A stretch of 16,029 nt of DNA from positions 1 through 16,029 of the forward strand of contig WTCN01000154.1 in NCBI GenBank assembly GCA_013138555.1. The letters run 5' to 3'. Source of the stretch: Methyloprofundus sp. (GTDB lineage Bacteria > Pseudomonadota > Gammaproteobacteria > Methylococcales > Methylomonadaceae). Positions within the stretch are counted from its first letter, which is position 1. Each line of letters starts with the position of its first letter. The notes beneath the pieces were generated by a model. The model saw only the letters and a program-made list of their open reading frames with translations, did not search any database and was not told the origin of the DNA. This document shows positions 7,764 through 13,397 of this stretch, in pieces. The translations under genes were made by a program, and so were the position numbers.

Positions 7764-7910
7764 TAAAACCAACAAATCACTTCAATTAGCCCGATAAAAA
7801 CAAACCTCCAATACAGATGTTTTGCAAAATAGTTTTCCCTGTTTATCTAGGTTTTTTTTGGACTGTCAAGCGCATTACATATTATTAAATGTGGTTGGTA
7901 ATTAGTCTTA

Positions 7911-7939
7911 CTTCGATCTAAATTATTAATAAATCGAAG
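7911..7939. repeat. Short hairpin upstream of the candidate promoter
   Basis: CTTCGAT (7911-7917) and ATCGAAG (7933-7939) are perfect 7-base inverted arms around an AT-rich loop, ending 9 bases before the proposed -35 element. It could be an operator or a terminator of upstream read-through; there is no U tract. Confidence 0.3.
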
Positions 7940-7948
7940 CTCCTATTC

Positions 7949-7979
7949 TTGACAAAAATACTCAGTTGAAAATTATTTT
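7949..7979 (+). promoter_or_regulatory. Candidate sigma-70 promoter for the riboswitch leader and peroxidase gene
   Basis: A consensus -35 (TTGACA, 7949-7954) is followed 17-19 bases later by a weak AT-rich -10 (ATTATT to TATTTT, 7972-7979). Transcription would start near 7985, just upstream of the structured leader. The perfect -35 and the position support it; the -10 is poor. Confidence 0.5.
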
Positions 7980-7993
7980 AATAAGTGTATATA

Positions 7994-8084
7994 TTAGAAA
8001 ACAACGAAAAGCTAAATCTACTGGAAAGTAGAGACAGAAAGTCATGGATCCCGAATGGAAAGCCAGACTACCGAAAGTGACTAA
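7994..8084 (+). ncRNA. GEMM-I-like cyclic-dinucleotide riboswitch aptamer
   Basis: The leader shows GEMM-I landmarks in the right order and spacing. AAAGCTAAATC (8008-8018) corresponds to the GGCAAACC segment. A 6-bp hairpin, TCTACT-GGAA-AGTAGA, has a GNRA loop. GACAGAAAGTC corresponds to GACGCAAAGCC. A second stem is TGG-A-TCC with GGA-AAG-CCA. It closes with AGCCAGACTACCGA, corresponding to AGCCGGGTTACCGA. The outer P1 helix is weak (TTAG 7994-7997 with CTAA 8081-8084). GEMM-I RNAs sense c-di-GMP, and the Ib variants sense 3',3'-cGAMP. Several core bases depart from consensus, so it may be a divergent or decayed member. The same 3' segment pairs with a downstream terminator arm, which supports a real switch. 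Confidence 0.72.
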
Positions 8085-8128
8085 GTAAGGGGCAAATTAA
8101 GGTAGTTTGGCTTATTTTTGATTTTTTT
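8061..8128 (+). terminator. Intrinsic terminator that overlaps the aptamer 3' segment
   Basis: AGCCAGACTACC (8061-8072, aptamer 3' core) pairs over 12 positions with GGTAGTTTGGCT (8101-8112), with a single G-U pair and a 28-base loop. TATTTTTGATTTTTTT follows directly. Forming this helix dismantles the aptamer, so ligand binding should suppress termination (an ON switch). A competing hairpin (8107-8118 with 8129-8139, 11 bp with one bulged C) would hide the U tract in its loop when the terminator is blocked. Confidence 0.75.
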
Positions 8129-8189
8129 AAAATAACCAAGCCTGCGCCCATTATTTTATGAAAAAGCATGCCTAATTAGGATAAATAAA

Positions 8190-9500
8190 ATGAAAAATTT
8201 AATACAAAAATCAAGGAAAACAATAATGAAGCCATCCAATTTAAGCTTCGGTTTATTTGTTATGTCGCTTGCTTTCACGGCATCTTCTGTTACAGCTCAA
8301 GTTCTGAGCGATACTGAACAACTAGGAAAGTCCATTTTTTTTGATAAAAGTTTGTCCATTGAGCAAAACCAATCATGTGCTTCTTGTCACGGTTCTGAAG
8401 TAGGCTGGACTGGACCAATTCAAGAAATTAATGAACAAGGCTCGGTTTATGAAGGCTCAATTTCAAGTCAATTTGGCGACCGCAAGCCACCCAGTTCTGC
8501 TTATGCGACACAAAGTCCGATCTTTCACGTCGACAGAAAGGGATTGTTTGTGGGCGGAAACTTCTGGGATGGGCGAGCCACTGGAGAGAAACTTGGTAAT
8601 CCTGCTGCGGATCAGGCTCAAGGGCCTTTTCTAAACCCGGTTGAACAGGCATTGCCGGATAGTGCCTGCGTTGTCTACCGAGTCTGCGATGGGGGATACG
8701 GTGGGCCGTTCAAAGAGGTATGGGGAGATGATACGTGTGAAATTACATGGCCGTCTGATGTGGAAACTACATGTAGTACAAAGGGAAGCACGGTCAATTT
8801 GAGTCATGCTGATCGAGCTAAATCTGATAGTGCCTATGACCAAGTCGCGTTATCAATCGCATCTTATGAAAGTTCAGCTGAGGTAAATGCATTCTCTTCC
8901 AAATACGATCTCTCTTATACAGGGAAAGTTAAACTGACCCAGCAAGAACGACAAGGACAAGCTCTTTTCCGTGGTAAGGGTAAATGTCATCTATGCCACA
9001 TAAGTAATGGTAAGGGAGCGCTATTTACCGACTACACTTTCGACAACCTGGGCACGCCAAAAAATCCAGAAAATCCTGTGTATGATATCAACCCAGATTT
9101 CGTAGATCCAGGCTTGGGCGGCTTTTTGAAGCAAGCAGGTTATGATGAAGAGGTTTACGAGGCTGAATGGGGTAAACAAAAGGTTCCAACTCTGCGAAAT
9201 GTAGATAAACGCCCCTACTCCGAGTTTGTTAAAGCATACGGCCACAATGGCTACTTCAAATCGCTGAAAAGCATTGTACATTTTTATAATACGCGAGACG
9301 TAAAGCCAAGTTGTGAGAGTTTTAATATCGTTGATGCCACAGAGGTAGTTGCACTAGAATATGATTGCTGGCCTAACCCTGAGGTTACCATGAATGTTAA
9401 TACAAACGAACTAGGCAATCTGGGATTGACGTCAGCAGAGGAAGATGCCATTGTCACTTTTATGAAAACATTGAGCGATGGATACGTCTCAACTCCATAA
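8190..9500 (+). CDS. Exported di-heme cytochrome c peroxidase / MauG-family protein
   Basis: A c-type cytochrome of 436 residues with two haem-binding motifs, CASCH (63-67) and CHLCH (266-270). Other family markers are FWDGRA (126-131), KVPTLRNV (331-338), YGHNGYFKSL (350-359) and HFYNTRD (364-370). Bacterial members reduce H2O2 in the periplasm with electrons from cytochromes, or like MauG oxidise protein residues; the substrate here is unknown. Six further cysteines (160, 166, 183, 195, 375, 393) suggest disulfides and recall the larger surface-associated peroxidases of methanotrophs. A signal peptide ends near SVTA-QV. Two starts are possible: 8190 (AGGA, 8-base spacing) and in-frame 8226 (AAGGA, 8-base spacing); the latter gives a cleaner signal peptide. 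The gene stands alone behind the riboswitch-like leader, which probably controls it. Confidence 0.9.
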   Translation: MKNLIQKSRKTIMKPSNLSFGLFVMSLAFTASSVTAQVLSDTEQLGKSIFFDKSLSIEQNQSCASCHGSEVGWTGPIQEINEQGSVYEGSISSQFGDRKPPSSAYATQSPIFHVDRKGLFVGGNFWDGRATGEKLGNPAADQAQGPFLNPVEQALPDSACVVYRVCDGGYGGPFKEVWGDDTCEITWPSDVETTCSTKGSTVNLSHADRAKSDSAYDQVALSIASYESSAEVNAFSSKYDLSYTGKVKLTQQERQGQALFRGKGKCHLCHISNGKGALFTDYTFDNLGTPKNPENPVYDINPDFVDPGLGGFLKQAGYDEEVYEAEWGKQKVPTLRNVDKRPYSEFVKAYGHNGYFKSLKSIVHFYNTRDVKPSCESFNIVDATEVVALEYDCWPNPEVTMNVNTNELGNLGLTSAEEDAIVTFMKTLSDGYVSTP

Positions 9501-9582
9501 CGTGTAAAAGGGGATAAAAGACAAAGTAGACGCACTATATACGGGGCAATGCATTACTGAAATGCTGTTCCATTTCCAGTCG

Positions 9583-9613
9583 TGTAGGGTGGGCAGGATT
9601 TTCTGCCCACCAA
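9583..9613. repeat. Palindromic intergenic repeat, copy 2 (possible terminator of the peroxidase gene)
   Basis: GTAGGGTGGGCAG followed by CTGCCCACCAA gives a perfect 9-bp stem (9588-9596 with 9603-9611) and a 6-base loop. It shares the GTAGGnTGGGC...CCCAnCAA layout with copy 1 at 5671-5709. It lies about 85 bases after the peroxidase stop; the following AATTT is too weak to make termination certain. Confidence 0.6.
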
Positions 9614-9761
9614 TTTAACAAATGCCCATACAACTAAAAGTATTCATAGGCGAGCCCATACGTAGATAATAGGAAGAGGATGCCACCCTTTTTAATATAT
9701 TATATTTCAAATACCTACGATTAAAATTTACTTTTTTTTGCAAAAAATGGTAGCGTCCCCT

Positions 9762-10045
9762 TTATCGTTTTCCTTGATAGGTTTTACTATCTTTTTTTTC
9801 GCCTTTAACTCTAAGGTCAGTCTCTAGCTGACACATTTTTTCTTGTAACCCAATAATTCTAATAGCTTCAGGATCTTTAAAATACTGGTTTGCTGTTCTG
9901 ATTTATCCTTTAGCACAGAAAACAGCTGGGATAAAATGTTGTCGGTTACTGCTCCTTTTTCTAGGTTACCTGAAAATAAAGCATTTAATGCTAAGGTAGT
10001 ATGGATTTTTTAATTAATTCTGACTGATTCTTAACGACTCCAAAG
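9762..10045 (-). pseudogene. Frameshifted remnant of a small gene, function unknown
   Basis: The minus strand carries coding-like pieces in successive frames. One is VKNQSELIKKSIL (about 10035-9997). A second runs from 10009: TTLALNALFSGNLEKGAVTD, continuing NILSQLFSVLKDKSEQQ. A third ends at a stop at 9762 and contains NQYFKDPEAIRIIG, then LQEKMCQLETDLRVKG. Joined across two shifts (near 10000 and 9890) they would form one soluble, helical, charged protein of about 95 residues with a coiled-coil-like end. I do not recognise the family. The small hairpin at 10036-10050 overlaps a possible ATG at its start. It is a decayed gene unless the frameshifts are sequencing errors. Confidence 0.45.
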
Positions 10046-10066
10046 GAGTCATTGCTTTATTTACCG

Positions 10067-10092
10067 ATTAATTGTGAAAATGAACAATTAAT
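10067..10092. promoter_or_regulatory. Operator-like inverted repeat upstream of the sensor kinase gene
   Basis: ATTAATTGT (10067-10075) and ACAATTAAT (10084-10092) are perfect 9-base arms with an 8-base spacer, ending 64 bases before the kinase ATG. The size suits a dimeric repressor or activator site. No protein is assigned, and in AT-rich DNA chance remains possible. Confidence 0.4.
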
Positions 10093-10156
10093 ATTACACT
10101 ACCACTTAGATAAGAAAATCAATGCTTTTTAATTTAGCTTTAACCATCCCATATAA

Positions 10157-12961
10157 ATGAATAAAGATAAAGAGTTACTTGATGCAATTATTGAGCTCCA
10201 ATCGTACTGGGTAGAGCATGGAGTTTCTGGCAAGATGTTTAACTTAGTGTTGAAAACCCTACTAGAGTTGACCAGCAGCGAATATGGTTTTATCGGGGAG
10301 GTTTTATATACTGAAGAAAAGCCTTACCTAAAGATACATGCAATAAATTATAGTGCCTCAGATGGAGTAGTGCAGGATTCTGATCATACGAATTCTTCTG
10401 AAGTACTGGAGTTCTACAAGTTAAACTCACTGTACGGCAAAGTGTTGACTACTGGGGAGCCGGTCATGGTTAATGCGTGGGCTGAAGAACTTAGGTGGGA
10501 TGAGCTCCCTACGGGATACCCTGAGTTGAACTCATTTGTAGGAATGCCTTTTTTTTATAATGATGTACTGCTAGGCATGGTTGGTATGGCTAATCGTTCT
10601 GATGGCTATGATGAGCATTTGATAGATTACCTAAGTCCTTTTTTGAAAACTTGTGCTCATATTATTTCCAGTTTTCGTAAACGTAACTCACACATTTTAC
10701 GCGAGAAGAAATTAAAGGAACGCGAAAAGGTATATACTGATATTTTAGACGCTTTACCAGCTGGAATATTTGTCATTGATGCGGAAGAAAATCCATATTA
10801 TTTAAATCAAACCGCAATAAATATTGTCGGAGATAAATTGTCAGAAGGTTTTTGTCTCAATCACTTGTCAAAATATTGTCATGCCTATGTGGAGAAGACT
10901 GATCAACTTTATCCCTGTGAGCGAATGCCTATTATAAAGGCCTTGCAAGGCGAGGCTGCAAGTTGTTCGGATATTGAAATACACCGGGGTGAAAAGCGTA
11001 TACCATTACATGTTAAAGCAATACCGCTTAAGGATCATGCAGGTAATGTAGATTATGCAATTGCTATTTTTAACGATATTAGTGTGTTAAAACAACAACA
11101 AGCCGAAGTTATTGAAAAGGAGGCGCTACTTAGCGCAATTTTCGATAGCGCTATCGATGCCCTTTTCACTATCGATGAAAAGGGTGAGATCGTCAGGGTC
11201 AATCCTGCGGCTCAAACGATGTTTGGTTATTGTGAAGAAGAACTTATGGGACAAAACATCACGCTGTTAATGCCTGAACCGCATCGTAGCCTGCACGACC
11301 AATATTTACAGAATTACCTTAGCACTGGAGAAAAAAAAATTATCGGTATCGGTCGTGAAGTCGAGGCGATACGAAAAGATGAGAGCATTTTTCCATGCGA
11401 TTTAGCTGTCAGCGAAGTAAATCTATATGGAAAACACCTATTTACAGGTGTTCTTCGTGATATCAGCGAGCGTAAACGCATTGAGCAAATGAAAAATGAA
11501 TTTATTGCTACTGTCAGTCATGAATTACGTACACCTCTAACCTCAATCCACGGTGCATTAGGACTATTGCGGAGTGAGACACTCGATACATTAGAACCTC
11601 TTGCACAAGAACTATTAGAAATCGCCCATGCTAATTCGAACAGGTTGATACTGCTGGTCAACGATATTCTAGATATGGAAAAGCTGGAGGCCGGTGCGTT
11701 GAAGTTTGATATAAAAATTCACCCTCTAACATCCTTGATTGAACTGGCGGTAGTCAGCAACCAGATTTATGCCGAACAACACAATAGTTTTATCGAAATT
11801 AGTGAAAATTTACCACAAGTCAGTGTGGCGGTTGATCAGCATCGTTACATACAGGTACTCACCAATTTATTATCCAACGCAGCGAAGTTTTCACCTAAAG
11901 ACCGGCCAGTTAAAATTGAAGCAACGGCTAACGATGATATAGTCTGCGTTTCTATTATCGACGAAGGCCCTGGTATTCCTGAATCATTTAAGGACAAAAT
12001 ATTCAACAAATTTTCCCAGGTTGAAAGTGCCAATAGTCAAAAAACACCAGGAACCGGACTTGGCTTAAGTATCTCTAGGGAACTGATGGAAAAAATGGGA
12101 GGTAAAATCGGTTTCGATTCTAATTTGGGAAAAGGAAGTCGTTTTTATGTGGAATTACCTGTTTATTCTTCACAACAGCAAGCAACCAGTACGTCGCTAG
12201 AAAGCGAAATGCCTACTGAGGATCAACGGCCTCGTATCCTGGTATGCGAAGATGAACCCGATGTGGCTAAAATACTCAAAATTATGCTGGAAAAAAGTCA
12301 TTTTCAAGTTGATATCGCGTTAAACTGGGGACAAGCCCGTAAACTGTTAGCTAATCAGGATTATGCAGCAATGACCCTGGATTTAATGCTCCCTGACCAG
12401 AGCTATTCGGGGATATTTCAAGACATCCGGCAAGACAAGAGGACGCGCGATTTACCGGTTATTGTGGTTTCGGCTAAGGCGGATGATGCCAATTTAGAAT
12501 TCCAGGGCAATGTAATCAACGTTATCGATTGGCTGCCGAAACCGATCAATGAAGAGCGGTTGATTGACGCCGCCAAACTATCATTACAAGTTAAAACCGG
12601 CGCTCGTTTACCTAGTGTGCTTTACATTGAAACCCTTACGAAGCTAAAAAAGTCAGTGGAAGTTGCTTTACAAGGTCTGGCCGAAGTCGTTGTGGTTCAT
12701 TCGATCATTGAAGCAAACGAACAAATGTCCACAAAGAATTTTGATCTGGTTATTATTAATCTGGATCTGTCTGGCCAGTCAGAATTATTGTTACTGCCGC
12801 GCCTGAGCCATTCTAATCCTCCCATACCGATAGTCATATTTTCTGACAAGGATATGGAAGAAAAGATTATTACCCGAGCACAGAAAATTTTGCTAAAGTC
12901 GAAGTGTAGCGCTGAAACACTGGTGGAAACCATACAGTCCTTGATTCATTCCGATAAATAA
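10157..12961 (+). CDS. Hybrid sensor histidine kinase (GAF-PAS-PAS-HisKA-HATPase-REC-pseudoREC)
   Basis: A cytoplasmic sensor of 934 residues with no obvious membrane segment. In order: a GAF-type domain (about 8-175), a Cys-containing PAS domain (190-310), a FixL-like PAS domain (322-440, with IFDSAIDALFTIDEKGEIV and NPAAQTMFGY), and HisKA with phospho-acceptor His455 in SHELRTP. The ATPase follows with the N box LLSNAAKF (Asn574), DEGPGI (602-607) and GTGLGLS (632-638). A receiver comes next (692-811) with an acidic pocket at E698/D699, phospho-acceptor Asp742 and Lys795 in LPKP. The C-terminal 817-930 segment is receiver-like but has Asn868 where the phospho-Asp should be and no acidic pair, so it is probably unphosphorylatable. 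The signal is unknown. No ribosome-binding site precedes the ATG. The next gene starts two bases after the stop, so the three regulators are probably one operon. Confidence 0.93.
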   Translation: MNKDKELLDAIIELQSYWVEHGVSGKMFNLVLKTLLELTSSEYGFIGEVLYTEEKPYLKIHAINYSASDGVVQDSDHTNSSEVLEFYKLNSLYGKVLTTGEPVMVNAWAEELRWDELPTGYPELNSFVGMPFFYNDVLLGMVGMANRSDGYDEHLIDYLSPFLKTCAHIISSFRKRNSHILREKKLKEREKVYTDILDALPAGIFVIDAEENPYYLNQTAINIVGDKLSEGFCLNHLSKYCHAYVEKTDQLYPCERMPIIKALQGEAASCSDIEIHRGEKRIPLHVKAIPLKDHAGNVDYAIAIFNDISVLKQQQAEVIEKEALLSAIFDSAIDALFTIDEKGEIVRVNPAAQTMFGYCEEELMGQNITLLMPEPHRSLHDQYLQNYLSTGEKKIIGIGREVEAIRKDESIFPCDLAVSEVNLYGKHLFTGVLRDISERKRIEQMKNEFIATVSHELRTPLTSIHGALGLLRSETLDTLEPLAQELLEIAHANSNRLILLVNDILDMEKLEAGALKFDIKIHPLTSLIELAVVSNQIYAEQHNSFIEISENLPQVSVAVDQHRYIQVLTNLLSNAAKFSPKDRPVKIEATANDDIVCVSIIDEGPGIPESFKDKIFNKFSQVESANSQKTPGTGLGLSISRELMEKMGGKIGFDSNLGKGSRFYVELPVYSSQQQATSTSLESEMPTEDQRPRILVCEDEPDVAKILKIMLEKSHFQVDIALNWGQARKLLANQDYAAMTLDLMLPDQSYSGIFQDIRQDKRTRDLPVIVVSAKADDANLEFQGNVINVIDWLPKPINEERLIDAAKLSLQVKTGARLPSVLYIETLTKLKKSVEVALQGLAEVVVVHSIIEANEQMSTKNFDLVIINLDLSGQSELLLLPRLSHSNPPIPIVIFSDKDMEEKIITRAQKILLKSKCSAETLVETIQSLIHSDK

Positions 12962-12962
12962 T

Positions 12963-13355
12963 ATGAATAAAAATAGTCTAAAAAAAATACTCTATGTGGA
13001 AGATGATCCGGATATTCAGCGCATCGCCCAGATAGCATTGGAAAAAGTCGGTGGATTTGAGATTAAGGCATGTAATTCTGGTGCACAAGCTTTAGCCGTC
13101 GTATCTGAGTTTATGCCAGACCTGATTTTACTGGACATCATGCTTCCAGAAATGGGTGGTTTGGAAATTCAGGATAATTTACAGCAATCTTCACAAACCC
13201 GATCTATCCCGGTAGTATTTATGACCGCCAGAGTGCAGGATAACGATGTAGAGGATTATCTCCGCTGTGGTGCCTTGGGTGTTATTTCCAAACCCTTCAA
13301 TCCGATGACGCTGGCCGACCAGCTTCGCGAGTTATGGAACAAGGCTCAAACTTGA
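12963..13355 (+). CDS. Single-domain response regulator (CheY-like receiver)
   Basis: A 130-residue stand-alone receiver with no output domain. The acidic pair D14/D15 (VEDDPD), phospho-acceptor Asp58 (LLDIMLPEMGG), Thr88 (VVFMTAR) and Lys110 in SKPFNP are all present, so it should accept phosphate. It starts one base after the kinase stop codon with no ribosome-binding site of its own, implying translational coupling. In a cluster with a hybrid kinase and an Hpt-containing activator it may compete for phosphate, drain it, or signal to another partner. These roles are inferred from gene order. Confidence 0.93.
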   Translation: MNKNSLKKILYVEDDPDIQRIAQIALEKVGGFEIKACNSGAQALAVVSEFMPDLILLDIMLPEMGGLEIQDNLQQSSQTRSIPVVFMTARVQDNDVEDYLRCGALGVISKPFNPMTLADQLRELWNKAQT

Positions 13356-13397
13356 TACAGTACAAGTCTTCTAACTGTTATTTACGGATCTTGGCTA

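Larger units (their letters stand above)
7518..8189. other. Gene-poor stretch between ampD and the peroxidase gene
   Basis: No intact gene is visible. From left to right it holds the distal arm of the inverted repeat at the ampD end, a transposase relic (7623-7763), an AT-rich stretch with a short hairpin, a candidate promoter (7949-7979), and the structured riboswitch-like leader with its terminator (7994-8128). The final 60 bases lead to the peroxidase ribosome-binding site. Confidence 0.6.
9501..10156. other. Gene-poor stretch between the peroxidase and sensor kinase genes
   Basis: No intact gene is visible. It holds a palindromic repeat (9583-9613) that may also end the peroxidase transcript, an AT-rich stretch with a run of eight T (9732-9739), a frameshifted minus-strand gene relic (9762-10045), a small hairpin (GACTCC/GGAGTC, 10036-10050) and an inverted repeat (10067-10092) upstream of the kinase. 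Confidence 0.6.

Noticed and set aside
8428..9535. Several open frames opposite or within the peroxidase gene
   Set aside because: They show no recognisable protein features, and the peroxidase frame has haem motifs and a signal peptide across the same interval.
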